64,000 bases of DNA from Hoplostethus atlanticus (GCA_034670405.1 JAXDDX010000328.1:112501-176500); one strand, 5' to 3'; counted from the stretch's first letter, positions 29,601 through 43,376 are shown. Notes: generated from the letters alone by a model not told the origin. Program-made: numbers and translations.

Positions 29601-30039
29601 AAGTCTTCCCCACATCAGTCACACTAGTCAGTCAGCACTATTCCCACCTTTCTCACCGGAGTCGACATGATCCCATCAACGTCATCATCATTTCTGTCCT
29701 ATTCAATATCAGACTTTTAGAAATGGTGCCATGTTGCTGACAGTCAATCAACTCAGATACTGAATTGTAAACTGAGGAGAGTATTTCTCGTCATTGTCAT
29801 TAAATGTGACAGACATTCGGGGTTGTTCAAGTCATCCATGTCCTATTAAAGTCATCGGCGTTGCACTCCAGACAGACAGACGGCCGATTGGCGGCATCGC
29901 ACCAGTGGTGAGTGTCATTAGCACAGCTGCAGCTTAGCAGATGATAACACAGCTTTGTTTAATGGACGCTCTGGCTTTACAGCCCAAAGCCCTCATTTCA
30001 CTGTCTACTCCGCCTGGCTGTCTCTAAACCTTATCCTAT

Positions 30040-30082
<43 letters not shown>

Positions 30083-30355
30083 TAATCTCTCACACATTCA
30101 CTTGTCACAAATGAAAAACATGCACCGCAACACTGAGTGATAAGTCACACATTCACACACAAACACAGGACAGAAGCCCTTATTCTGACCAACAACATCA
30201 TTCTAACGAGAAAACTGGACAGCAATGATAATAAACGATGCACAAACCAATGCACGTGCCAGATCTTGACATCTATTCCTCAAAAACACACACTCAGGTC
30301 CTCAAACATACACATTGATTCAACAAATTGTAAACATTGTGTGTGTGTTACCTGC
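26617..30355. other. No supported exon; probable pde7b upstream intron
   Basis: Since the first identified pde7b exon begins in mid-codon, this DNA should be intronic to pde7b unless its promoter lies close by. It contains a GA microsatellite at 26637-26690, pyrimidine-rich DNA near 28330-28480 and a CA tract at 30042-30077. I saw no exon that could supply the missing PDE7B N-terminus. Confidence 0.45.
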
Positions 30356-30679
30356 CAGATGTGTGTTTCTGTCCTCTATCTCCTGCCCCACCTCCTCTAC
30401 CTCTGCCTTCCTTCCCTCCAACCAAGTGCTGGCCTGACTTCTCTCGGGCCCCCAGCAGCCTCCCCTGCGCGCCCTCCAGGCCGCCCTCAGCTGCCGTATG
30501 AGGGCCGGAAGCTCCAGGGACAGGCCCCTGCAGGTCACCGGGGGGGTCCCCAGGGCCCCCCAGACCGACGAAGGGGGCGCTTCATCTGGATGGACCCCCA
30601 CCCCAACACCGACCCCCGCCCTGAGGCCGGGGTCCCGCAGCCCAAGATCCGGCCCCCAGAGCCCCTCCAGCACTGCCAT
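30356..30679 (-). CDS. Candidate GC-rich first coding exon, unknown product
   Basis: Minus-strand reading from ATG at 30679 stays open for 107 codons in very GC-rich DNA and ends at a good donor (CTGGCAG then GTAACA). The start of the encoded peptide is glycine-, proline- and arginine-rich. The last part (KAEVEEVGQEIEDRNTHLAG) is charged and helical-looking, like the start of a coiled coil. The exon ends with one base of a codon, so it cannot join directly to the pde7b exon at 26616, which needs two; that join would create a stop. The 340-bp repeat begins eight bases upstream of the ATG. I do not recognise the protein. The plus strand is also open here, so coding is likely but not certain. 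Confidence 0.35.
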
Positions 30680-30686
30680 CCTCACT

Positions 30687-31026
30687 CCGCAGAGAGAGGA
30701 GGGGCTGGTCGTAGCATCAGGGGGGCGAGACCTGAGAGGAACGAACCTATCAATATAGTCGTTGACTTGACTACAATTGGTGTTCTTTCAATTAACCGTA
30801 CCCCCCGGACGTGGAGCTGATTTTTCCGCTCGGGGCGGAAAATCTGCGCGCGCAATAAGCGTCTGTGAGCTTGCGCGTCTGGTGGGTACGGGGCGTTCTA
30901 CAGGGGCGTCAATTCATTAGGGAGGTAATTCCCAACCTGAGGCCGGGACACCCCCAGGGGTCCTCGAGGGGTTTTCAGCATGAGTCAATAGGGCATGGCA
31001 CCGAATTTGTTTTTGTAGTTTTAATA
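30687..31026. repeat. 340-bp perfect repeat, copy 1
   Basis: Every base matches the segment at 35209-35548 in the same orientation. The segment is CpG-rich in its middle (GCGCGCGCAATAAGCGTCTG), contains a small hairpin (TTTCCGC...GCGGAAA), and its right part (AATTCCCAACCTGAGGCCGG, then CCCCAGGGGTCCTCGAGG) resembles the end of a hAT-type transposon. No target-site duplication is visible. It directly precedes the candidate minus-strand exon ending at 30679. Confidence 0.9.
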
Positions 31027-31135
31027 GAGTGAGCAGGGAAAGGATAGAGGAGATGGAATGAAGGACAGTGGAAGAAAGACAGCAGTGACAGAGAGACAGA
31101 ATCAGGGAGCGAGAGAGATTGAAAGCAGTAGTAGG

Positions 31136-32911
<1,776 letters not shown>

Positions 32912-33195
32912 TATTACATTACAGTCATTTAGCAGACGCTTTTATCCAAAGTGACTTACAATAAGTGCATTCAACATAGGTAGGCAAGAGAACTACTAGT
33001 CACCAGAAATCATAAGTGCATTTCCTTCCTAAACAAGCATCTAAGAGCAGAACCAGTGCTGAGGTAGAAGTGCAATAAGTTAGCTACCTACTTGTTTATT
33101 TAAATAAATGAGACAAATTAGCAAGTGCTAAGAGGAAGAGTCAGGGTAGTGTTTCTTGAAGAGGTGTGTTTTCAGCCTGCAGCGAAAGATGGGCA
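32912..33195 (-). mobile_element. 3' end of an L2-like LINE, antisense
   Basis: Read on the minus strand it begins with sequence encoding the end of a LINE reverse-transcriptase protein (segment matching CATCTTTCGCCGCAGGCTGA at 41725). It continues through the same 3' untranslated words as 42010-42110 and ends in the tail GTCTGCTAAATGACTGTAAT. It is truncated at its 5' side, as LINE insertions usually are, and abuts an AT microsatellite. Confidence 0.8.
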
Positions 33196-35208
33196 TATAT
33201 ACAGTATGTGTGTGTGTGTGTGCTGCCTTTTGGCTAGAACAAGCAATAACAAGACTTCCCTTTGTTATTGCATAACTGTTATCATAGATCTAACTTTGCT
33301 TCACACTTGGCCACATCTAAATGTCAGCTTATCCGTTTGTCAGAATGACAATTGAGAATGTGGTTATGTTCAACAGCCAACTCAAAACAGAGAGAGAGAG
33401 ATTATACTGGGCCAAAGGTTAGTAAAAACATGAACCATGGTTACCAAATGTTTGGAAACATTCAGTTCAGTTCATATATTAACAAGACATGACTGACAAG
33501 ACCTACATGATATGATTGTTGTCAGTGCGCTGGTGTAGTCGGGTCAGTTACAGTTCTTACCCAGCATGCGAACTCGTATGGCATTCTGCTCTGACCTTTC
33601 AAATGAGGTTTCTCCAGACCTCTGTGAAAGAGAGGGGGAGAGAGGGGGGGGGAGAGATTAAATATTACAACACCCAAAAATATATCGCTATCATTGAACA
33701 AGGCCACAGACCGCGCTGAAAGGAAGAAATATTGCTAACAGGCATCAGGACATTCGGCTCAATGCATCACACAGACCCTTTTTACCCTGTTGCACCAGTC
33801 TGCCAACCTGCGGTGGCTGTCCACACTACCACCTTTTGAACGATTGTTTTTAAAAATCGGCAGTGAAATCGGCTGCTGTGTCTGATTGGGACGAAAACCT
33901 GCAGTCTCTTGGTCCAGCATGAGACCCACTGCAATAGACGTTAGATCCAATGGGAAACTCGGCGGTAAGCCAGTCGAGGACAGGCATGAACACCCTAATT
34001 GGTGTGACTTTGCGGGTATTGTAATTGTCTCTACTGTATGTGCCTTGTGCCTTCTAAGTTAGTTATAGCCTAGACACTTTGACAGAGGACAACAGAACAA
34101 CAGGAATCCCTCCATTATGGGCTACAAGGGAATTCACACTTAATTTATACAAATATGTCGAACAAATGATTCACTAGTGTGTCTTTTCAAAATTAAAAAT
34201 TAGATTCTAGACGATACTAAAGATTGGCAAGGCTGCCTGCCTCATTTTGTGGAAAGAATGAGGGGACAGGAAACATTTAAATCATCTTTCAGGTGTGACA
34301 AAGCTGAATTTCCTCCAGGTTAGCTGTCTGGTATTGTCAACTCAGTGACGTAGTGGTAAATATAAAAGGTGGGGAAATTATGACCTCCACTCAGAGTACC
34401 ACAAGGAAAACAACCACAAACATCACCAAATCACCAAATACAATATATACCCAACGAAAATCAAGTATATTTTCAGAAAGTATAAGCAGTGATGTATCTT
34501 ACATCAGCAACATGAATTTAAAAAGGTGGGTAAACTGAGTGGAGGTGGATTTACCCCTGGGTCTACCTGTGGTCTGCAGCAACCAGGCTGCAGGTCGACT
34601 TTGCTGTAAAGCTGTCAATCCCCTGTGGGAATATGATGCCAACACTGTAAGAATAATGTAATGACAGCATAGGAGATAAAAATACCATAAAGTGCGATGA
34701 GGTCATTGTAAACTCACGACAGAGTGCCACAAACACACTGCAAGTCCCTATAGGAATGTAATGTTAGGGGTTAGCAGGCTTCAGAGCAACTCTCTGAAAC
34801 AGAGTGTGTACAAAGCTACTTTAGTGTCTCCACAGGGAGGGAGGACCCGCAGCACATGCAGTAAGAAGTCTCGGGTCTACGTACCTCGACCATTAAACAG
34901 GACATTGAACCATCCTGGCCGCTCGCGGATAACAAGTGAATGCGGCGGAATCGCGTGCCAGTCGAGCGTTTTCATGGAAAGCGCAGGATTCAACCGCATA
35001 GAGGACGAGAGGTGACTCTGCCCTGGCTGACACCTGTTTCAAAACAAACTAGTTCATCTTCCACCGGTGTTTACGCCTGACCTTACTCGTCCTCTGAAGA
35101 CCGTGTCGGGCTAAAACAGGCAGTGTGAAGTTGTTGTGTTTCCGCCGCCCCCCCCTGAACCCCCGCTGCCCCTGATCGCTTGCCGTGTCCTATCGACTTG
35201 GTTGTGCG
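33196..35208. other. No supported gene; GC-rich end
   Basis: The DNA is unremarkable up to about 34,700, with no recognised repeat. The last few hundred bases up to the 340-bp repeat are GC-rich, including a run of C and CCG triplets at 35144-35170, and could be a promoter-associated CpG region. No exon could be established. Confidence 0.4.
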
Positions 35209-35548
35209 CCGCAGAGAGAGGAGGGGCTGGTCGTAGCATCAGGGGGGCGAGACCTGAGAGGAACGAACCTATCAATATAGTCGTTGACTTGACTACAATT
35301 GGTGTTCTTTCAATTAACCGTACCCCCCGGACGTGGAGCTGATTTTTCCGCTCGGGGCGGAAAATCTGCGCGCGCAATAAGCGTCTGTGAGCTTGCGCGT
35401 CTGGTGGGTACGGGGCGTTCTACAGGGGCGTCAATTCATTAGGGAGGTAATTCCCAACCTGAGGCCGGGACACCCCCAGGGGTCCTCGAGGGGTTTTCAG
35501 CATGAGTCAATAGGGCATGGCACCGAATTTGTTTTTGTAGTTTTAATA
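35209..35548. repeat. 340-bp perfect repeat, copy 2
   Basis: Identical base for base and in the same orientation as 30687-31026, 4.5 kb away. Flanks differ on both sides: TTGTGCG before and ATTGTAATGG after, against CTCACT and GAGTGAGC at copy 1. No target-site duplication is seen. Open frames on both strands run from the repeat into different flanks at the two sites. Confidence 0.9.
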
Positions 35549-37172
35549 ATTGTAATGGAGAGCAAAGTTTAAGCAGAGGCAATCTATTTGGAAGGCATAA
35601 TCACACCAGGGGTTGTTCCCTCTAAGCTGTGTGTGTGTGCAAGACAGTTTGGTGATATGCCTAATATTTATCACGTTAACTAAATCATATCTTTTGAGTC
35701 ATCAGTCATTACTCATTTCGTCCTCAGACATAAGAAGGTTTCAAAGTTTTAGTGACAAACTTTATTAGATTCGGGGACTTTTCCATTCCTTAGGTTTTAA
35801 GGAACTGACACCCCTCAGTTCCAGGGAATCCCCAGCATTTGAGATATGGTTTAATTTCAGTATTATTTCACATTAGCACAATGAGAGAATGTATAAGGCT
35901 GGCTGTTTTCATCTTAGGTTTCCCTGTCCCCACTGTTGTTACCTATACTATAGACAGTTACATAATTCTCTACGAAGCCATATATAACTACAAGTGTTTA
36001 TTCAGATGGGGTTCTTCAGGACAAAATCTATTTGATAGACCATATTATGAAAACGGTTGGAAACATCTGCCCTAAGGTATTACTTACAACTAATACAGTA
36101 TAATTTACAAAACTTTACAAAACAGCTCATATCAACTACAGTTCGGGGGACCAATTGTGTTATGATGACACAATATTATTATTTGGTCAAAATGCTAAAT
36201 ATTAAATATAGGTTGGCAACTATCTGCACAGACACACAATTTCTGGCAATCTTTGTTTGATCTTTGCTCTCCAGTATAATGACAAAAACTACAAAATCTA
36301 ATTTGGATTCAGGCCAAGGTATGGCAAGTGGATGATTTACCATATCTAGTTTATATAATAATTTGAAATACCTCGAGTTGGGGAAGTCAGCATTCAGAAT
36401 TGATAACAAGCTCCTCTAAATCTACTTCAGATTGCCCTGGATGAGTAGGCAAGATTTTTGTCCTCTGAGGATTAAGGAAATGTAATGACAGAAAATAATA
36501 ATGTTTCATGCACAAAATGTTAATGTCTCAAATGGGGAGCCTGCAAAGCTACTAGAGAAAGTTTATTGGCAATAAAGAGGTTGTGGTCTCTCATAATCTC
36601 CTCTTCAGCTGTTGCTCCAGGGTCACACCATCAATTACAGCCACAGAGAAACATTTCTATTGGCCTAGAAGTCCACCAAATGGCTTTCTGAAGTTAAAGA
36701 TGGTAGTGGGTTAGTAGTCAGAGATAGTGTATTTCTTCCATGGCCTACCATCCATTCAAGATTATTATTTAGACTAGTGTCTGTTAAATCTTTCAAAACA
36801 CTAGGTCACACTGATGTGAAAGTGTTGGTCTTTATCATCTAAGCCTGAGACAAGAAAACAGTAGTAGTCAGAAATTAGTGTGCAAACTAGCACATTCATA
36901 TGTGTGTGCATGTGTGTGTATGTGTGTGTGTGGGTGGGTGTGTGTTTTAGTTAAACATGTACTCGATGTACTTGAACTGTTTATGTTTAGAATAAAGGGA
37001 CAGGTTCAAGAAGACCCCTGGTGTGTGTGTGTCTATTAATTGTATAATATTTTCCAGCTCTCCTATGTAATATGAAGCTGTGTGTCCCCAATAGGAACAA
37101 CCTTATGCCTTGTCAGAGTTATGAAATCTGAGTGCATTGCTCTTGGAGTTACAGCATACATTTTAATCCCAG

Positions 37173-37235
<63 letters not shown>

Positions 37236-37567
37236 CCTGCAGGCCTTGTAACCTCAGATTGTGGTGTAATCAGCAAGTGTGTGTTGGAAACGTGATGTTC
37301 TGCACTGGCTTTTGGCTCCTGTGTCTCTGTCCCGTGATCAAAGGTTGACAAGCTCGAGCTCGGAGAACGAAGTGACAACAACAAGCAATTTGCGTGTCAG
37401 CAAGGTTCTGAGTTTTTTCACACTTGCACAGGGGTTATATACAGATGAACACACAATTTTCATATCTGATTCTTCAGACCAGGATATGGAGCAATCATGC
37501 AGGCGTGGGTTTTAGCCCCGCATTTCTGAGAATCCCTTTACCTGTTTGAGTCTGCTCACTACAGCGT
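35549..37567. other. No gene seen
   Basis: AT-rich DNA with a compound CT/GT microsatellite at about 37175-37234 and GT-rich DNA near 36900-36945. No recognisable exon or complete element was found. Confidence 0.5.
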
Positions 37568-37575
37568 CCTGTGAT

Positions 37576-39294
37576 CAAGCGCGGATTTGCGGGGTGGCAA
37601 GGGGTGGCCGTGGCCACCCTGGACTGAAGCCTGGCCACCCTATTGGCCACCCCAGTCGTAATTGCCTTTTGGGGGCATTTTTCTTGGGCAGAATAATGTT
37701 TCTTTTAGAGGCGGAACCATTTCTGTACAGCCGCAACACACCTGGGATGCATCTTAGTGCGCGAGTGTCTCTGGAGACTTGACTTTACAACTGGCAAGTC
37801 CAGTAAACCACCCAATGATCAGTGTTGGGCAGTAGCGTCGCTACGGCGTTACTAGTTCAACTACATTTCTCAGTAGCGTCGCTGTTTTCTGAATCAAATA
37901 ACTTTTCAGTATCGAAGCTCTTTTATTGATCAAGTAGTGCGGTAGCGTCCACACAAGCTACATTTCCCCAAGCATTCCTGAAGCTGAAGCGCAGCGGAGC
38001 TTTCTGCTGGTCTGAAATAAAACTGCTAAGGATCAGTAAGAGACGTCACCGCCATACACGGACCTGTATGTGTAGCCGACAGAAGCACTTCCGCATGACG
38101 GTGACATCACGTACCAATCCTTGGGCTGATGCCTGCGACTTGTCTGCTGCAGGCGAATACAGACCCGCGAGCTTGAGTTTACTTGATGGAAAGAAGGCAG
38201 AGGGTGAGGACGGAGAGGAATTGATCCCGAGGGAGTCGCCGTGGCCGTACCTCGAGCTAATACATGAGTTTAAGTTAAACAACAGAGAAAAATGATGCGT
38301 TCAGGTGCTCACTGTGCAACCCCAAGGAGAAGCTGCTCTCAACTTCCAAGACCTCAAACACTAATTTAATAAACAATTGAACTGAACATTGTTTGCCTGC
38401 CTATCTGTTTGACTGATCAGCAGTGACTTGGAATGAAGTTGGTTCAATGTAAAAATAAATCTTGTAGCTTAGCTCACTACACTTTCCAAGTAGTTTGCCC
38501 AACACTGCAAATGATTACATGTAAGCTAATAATATCAGAAGGAAGATTGCTTTTCGACTGTATCTATTTAGCAAAGTTTAAGTGTGGAGTCTAGACGAGC
38601 ACAGTCCCTGGCCTTAGATGGTTTTGTGAATCGCTTTGCTACAAACCACAATAATAACAACAATAATAATCGCAGAATACAGCTGTTGTAAGCTGAATGC
38701 GTGACACAGTCATGTCATATGTATATGTTGCAGACAGGGGGAATATTATTGCCTTTGAGCATTAGTTTGAGACAGGTGGATCAAAAAGAAAATACATTAT
38801 TGCCTTTGTAATAAGTATAATGTTGGCATTATAGAGTTTTTGCAATTATATAATTTGTGTTTTGACAATGAATAATAAGTTTAAGAATAAGAATAATTAT
38901 AATAAGAATTATAATAAGAATAAGAAGTTTACTTTTTTAGTGCTAGCTCAGAGGGCCAGTTTGTGAAACAGACCTCAAATGTAAAAGATGATGAACATCT
39001 GTCTCAGAACAGTAGTAATACTGTGTAGCTTGGGACATTTGTACTTTGTCCCTATAGTGTAAGCTTCTTTGTTACTTTACCTGCAGGAATAAGAAAACAA
39101 TGTTGGATACACTGAATATTATTTGATCTATTCCACCACTGCCTGAATTCTAAATAATGTAGAGTTATGTGTTGTAGGTGCCTTCTAGTTAGACGCATTT
39201 TTATGTTCATATAATAGTGATTTCTGTGCCACCCCAAAATGACCACTGGTCCCATCCTGGCCACCCCATTGAAAATTGCCTGGCTCCGCCACTG
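37576..39294 (+). mobile_element. hAT-like DNA transposon, non-autonomous outer element
   Basis: The element is bounded by an exact 8-bp target duplication, CCTGTGAT, at 37568-37575 and 39295-39302, the size typical of hAT. Its right end reads GGCTCCGCCACTG and its left end CAAGCGCGGATTTG, so the inverted repeats are imperfect. Both ends contain the subterminal words GGCCACCCC/GGGGTGGC. No transposase frame is present. A second hAT-like element is inserted inside it. Confidence 0.78.
37820..38507 (+). mobile_element. hAT-like element nested in a hAT-like element
   Basis: Ends are CAGTGTTGGGCAGTAG and, mirrored, TTGCCCAACACTG, the common fish hAT terminus. Flanking octamers CCAATGAT (37812-37819) and CAAATGAT (38508-38515) agree in seven of eight positions. 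The plus strand near 38200-38290 encodes SPWPYLELIHEFKLNNREK, which resembles the start of the BED zinc finger of hAT proteins. The catalytic region is missing, so this is an internally deleted copy. It must be younger than its host element. Confidence 0.82.
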
Positions 39295-39302
39295 CCTGTG
39301 AT

Positions 39303-40385
39303 GGCAGACTTTCAGTAATCTGCACAGCAACATCAAAATATTAATAGAATGCTACATTCGAGAAGTTCAGAGGGGGTGGTTATAGCTGTTTAATATCCAA
39401 CAGTGTGTGTGTGTGAGTGTGAGTGTCGGATGTCAATTACTGTAGATTACAAAGGCTGGCACTTCAATTAGCCTACAATTCACTGTGGGATGAAAGAGCA
39501 GTTGGAGCGTCCACAAAGAACATTACAAAGCTCACACTAAAAAAACATCTCCACTTGGGGATAATGCACTGTAACAGTATGCAGTTAAACCCCAGATATA
39601 TGTTCTTCTATATCCTGCATAGGTTTCATATGTTTCACTATACCTTTTTTTACCTTTGTGCTATCAGATATAGTAGAAGACATACAAGGAGACTGGACTA
39701 CAACACTCAAGGTGATTGTTGTCATATGTCAGGGCTCTTTCTTAAGAGAAACAACACCGCCTACTGGAACACACTGACAATTTCATGGCGGTTTTTAATG
39801 AATCATAGACAGCATCCTGGTTTGACAATATTACTTTTTTCTAGATCAGCTCAACAAGAAACAGAAGAATATATCCACTGCAATGGAAATAGGAAAATCA
39901 CACATAACACGGTGAACTCTTCTTTGGTTTGCACAGAATCAAACCCCAAAGTTTAGTGTCCATCAGTAGAAAAAAGGTTCATGTTCACACATGAACTATT
40001 TTTTATGGTTTAGTCAACATTTCAGACAAAAGGCATCTCTCAAACACAACATCAGATAAAATATAATTTGATCAAAATGATGACTATAATACAAAATGAA
40101 TTTATTCATAAAATAGAGGCCTAAAATTGAATTGCATGAAATGAAACCAAACCTGACAGCAGTGAGAAAGCAATGCTGGCATCTACTGGATTAGATGTTC
40201 AAGCATTAGATACTTAGATACAGCGACACAAATTCAGAGTAAAAGCTGAATAGAGAAACTTTATTTCTTCCAAAAGGACGTGCATCAATAGCATGGCACA
40301 TTCAACATGACAGAGACGAATAGTTCATAATACTGTATAGCCCAAGAAACATCCACCAAGTAAGCTTGTGAAAATAAAATAATAT
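39303..40385. other. No recognised gene; one unexplained open frame
   Basis: A 177-codon open frame on the plus strand (39423-39956) is not made of simple repeats, but I recognise no domain in it and see no splice or promoter context. Its composition (tyrosine-, histidine- and asparagine-rich) looks like AT-rich non-coding DNA. Confidence 0.35.
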
Positions 40386-41400
40386 GGTGCTCTTAGATCT
40401 TAGTGCAGCTTTTGTTACCATTGACCATTTAATCCTTAGTGACAAGTGACAAGACACTGGGTTGGGATCTTTGGGACTGTGCTGGATTGGTTCCCATCCT
40501 ACTTGTCAAATAGAACACTTTCTGTTGTGATTGGTGATTTTATGTCCTCATCTGCTACAAGTATACCTGTGGTGTTCCACAGGGCTCCATGTTGGGGCCA
40601 ATTCTGTTTTCTATCTACATGCTACCATTAGGCTATATTATCCATCAACATGATATATCCTTCCACTGTTATGCAGATGATTCCCAGCTGTACTTATCAG
40701 TCAAGGCTTATCAGTGTCTGTTCTGCATGACTGCATAGCAGATGTTCAACTTCCTCTAGTTAAACTCAGAGAAAACAGAAGTCTTTATTATTAGCCTAAG
40801 CCTGTTTCTGAACAATTAGTTCTGGGGCCTATTGCCCCAAACATTAAGCCCTCTTTTTGACAGCAATCTCAACTTTGAACAGCATATTAAAAAACGTATC
40901 CAGTTGTGCTACTACCACCTCAGAAATACATAGCTAAAATTAGATCCGCTTTGTCTTTTAAGGATACTGAAAAAAATATACATGCCTTTGTTTCTTCCAG
41001 CTTAGATTACTGCAATGCCTTATATACCTGCAGTTGCCAAGCCTTAGCCCCTTAGCCCTAGTGAGGCTGTTAACTAGAACAAACATGAGGCCACACCTAA
41101 CTCCAAATGTAGCTTCTCTACACTGGCTGGCCATACATTTTCACTTTTATAGGACTGCTTTTGTAAATGTTAAGTTTTGATTGGCTACTTGCATTAACTG
41201 GGTTGTGTCCTATTGTTGGGCTGTATCTTATTGTAATCTTTTATTATTATTACTACTATTGTTTATCCTATTTTACTTTATTTTACTTTTCCTCTAACTG
41301 TTGCTATTTTTGTTATTTGAATGTGCCTAATGTTTGTTTTACTCAATGTAAAGCACTTTGTGCCTTGTGCTTGAAAGGTGCTATATAAATAAAGTAAAGT
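40386..41400 (+). mobile_element. Reverse-transcriptase remnant of an L2/Rex1-like LINE
   Basis: Decayed plus-strand sequence shows reverse-transcriptase motifs in order: VLLDLSAAF (about 40388), [19 protein letters not shown] (about 40570-40615) and [10 protein letters not shown] (40670-40699) with the polymerase active-site aspartates. The reading frame is broken by indels. The 3' end (41340-41400) is a typical LINE tail, AAGCACTTTG...GTGCTATATAAATAAAG. It is dead, but the family is clear. Confidence 0.85.
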
Positions 41401-41599
41401 TGTGGGTTGAGTCGTGAATTTAAGTTAACTGTGATGGGATGTGTCACAGGGTGACGTGTGTGTGTATGTGTGTGTGTGTGTGTGTGTGTGCCTGCCTGCC
41501 TGCTGAGCTGATTGACGGACACACCTCCCTCCGTAATTTCAGCGTGTGGGTAATTAGGCCACAGGTGTTGGTGGTTTGGGTTTTCCCTGCCCTTTTATT

Positions 41600-42132
41600 T
41601 AAGCAGCAGCAGAGGAGAAGGCGGGGGAGGAACGGTGATACACGGTCACGGCTCTTCTCTGTCCTGGCCCCGCAGTGGTGGAATGAACTCCCCACTGATG
41701 TCAGGACAGCAGAGTCGCTGCCCATCTTTCGCCGCAGGCTGAAAACCCACCTCTTCAGGAAACACTACCCTGACTCTTCCTCTTAGCCTTGCCTATTTGT
41801 CGTCAATTATGTGTCTGAGCTCTTGTTTATTGGCTCTTGTTCATTTGATACACTTATTTGTCTTAGCTCTTGCTTATTTGGTTCACTTATTTGTCTTAGC
41901 TCTTGTTTATTTGATTCTCTTATTTGTCTCATTTGTTTAAGATATAGTAGGTTGCTAACTTATTGCACTCTTACCTTAACACTAGTTATGCTCTTAGTTG
42001 CTTGTTTAGGAAGGAAATGCACTTACGATTTCTGGTGACTAGTAGTTTTCTTGCCTACCTATGTTGAATGCACTTATTGTAAGTCGCTTTGGATAAAAGC
42101 GTCTGCTAAATGACTGTAATGTAATGTAATGT
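41600..42132 (+). mobile_element. 3' end of a second L2-like LINE
   Basis: The plus strand at 41640-41786 encodes the end of a LINE ORF2 protein (SVLAPQWWNELPTDVRTAES, then FRRRLKTHLFRK) and stops at TAG. The 3' untranslated part contains about three imperfect repeats of roughly 36 bp based on CTTATTTGTCTTAGCTCTTG (41820-41935). It then ends in the tail TCGCTTTGGATAAAAGCGTC followed by short TAATG iterations. The SINE at 42786 carries the same tail. Confidence 0.85.
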
Positions 42133-42188
42133 AGCTGCTCCCCAACAGAAAGGAAAAAGTGTGGTTTTACACACAGTCACTCCACCCG

Positions 42189-43376
42189 GGGCCTGTTCCA
42201 AGAAGCGGGTTTAGTGAAAACTCTGAGTTTGGTAACCCTGAGATGAGGGAAACTCTGGGTTTTCCGTTCCAGAAATAGAGGTAACTCAAACTCTGATTCA
42301 GTTACCATGGTAACTGACTCTGTGAACCTAACCTGCTCGCTGGCAGGTTTTCTTGAACAAACCCTGACTTTCTCCCTGTCTCCTCCCTCTGCTGAATCTG
42401 AAGCAGCTGCCGGACATGGCGTGTCCTTTCCTCGGTAACCCGATCGATATTCAAGCGGAAGTAATTTGCATAGCCTCACGTCGGGAGGGGATTTTGAGAC
42501 CCCGATTAGATGTTCTATGTCCAGGATGGAAGAGCTGTCCGAGATATAATATGCCGTTTACACTTCACGGATTAAGCTACCACCACCCCGAGCAGTCAAA
42601 TAAAGACACCTTTCATTTGGTCTTCTTTATTTCCTACAAATACAAACGCAACAGTTAGTATTTTTATATTGTTCCAACAACACATTTCACCTGTGACCAT
42701 GCACCCACCTCTAACTTATGTTCGAGTAATTACATTTCTAGATCTGCCTTTCTAATTTGCCGCCCCAAGTACACCATTTGAAGTATGTCTGGTCCAGACA
42801 GCTCAGTTGGTAAAGCAGGAGACTCGTAGTCTCAGGGTTGTGGGTTCGATCCCCACATAGTGTTAACTATCACCTTTGTAAGTCGCTTTGGATAAAAGCC
42901 TCTGCTAAATGACTGTAATGTTTTTATATTTCATTTTCAGCTGCTGCCAAGTGCGCTTTGCGCCCGTGGGATTGCACCTAAATGAAAATATTTTTTCCCC
43001 AATACCATTCCACCACTTTCTCACATGTAGGTAATATTATAAGAAAGTGTGGTTAAATGTTAAATGAATACACTACTGCATTCAAACGTACGCATTGACT
43101 CGGGCAGCGATTCTCTCCCACGCCAATTCCCTCTCCTTTACGACCCTTCTGCTTGCTGGTTGCCATGGTGAATCGTAGTATCAGACCTCCATTGATGATG
43201 GCTTTTTATTGTCGTCGCGCACGCGCTTAACTCAAGGTGAACATACTCAAAGTTGATTGAACTAACTCAAATCAGCCGTTCTGGAACCGAAAACTCAGAT
43301 TTGGCCATCTCGGAATTAATCAACTCAGAGTGCAGGGTTAGACTCAGAGTTTGCTTAACCCGCTTGGAACAGGCCC
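42189..43376 (+). mobile_element. PIF/Harbinger-like DNA transposon fragment
   Basis: Terminal inverted repeats GGGCCTGTTCCAAG and, mirrored, CTTGGAACAGGCCC are flanked by CCG on both sides (42186-42188, 43377-43379), matching the 3-bp duplication of this superfamily. From ATG 42416 the plus strand encodes MACPFLGNPIDIQAE, which resembles the start of Harbinger nuclease proteins (HARBI1-like). The catalytic domain is absent. Subterminal DNA at both ends repeats the word ACTCAGAGT/ACTCTGAGT. A SINE interrupts it at 42786-42920. Confidence 0.82.
42786..42920 (+). mobile_element. tRNA-derived SINE with LINE-type tail
   Basis: The head has an A box (AGCTCAGTTGGTAAAGCAGG) and B box (GGGTTCGATCCCC). 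The tail is TAAGTCGCTTTGGATAAAAG followed by CCTCTGCTAAATGACTGTAATG, shared with the LINE end at 42066-42120. It sits inside the Harbinger-like element, so it inserted later. SINEs of this design borrow the LINE enzyme by mimicking its 3' end. Confidence 0.88.

Noticed and set aside
30137..30820. 227-codon plus-strand open frame
   Set aside because: It runs through AT-rich intron-like DNA, GC-rich DNA and the 340-bp repeat without any domain. The minus strand has the better donor and start in the GC-rich part.
39423..39956. 177-codon plus-strand open frame without simple repeats
   Set aside because: No recognisable domain, no splice or promoter context, and AT-rich composition. I kept it only as a remark.
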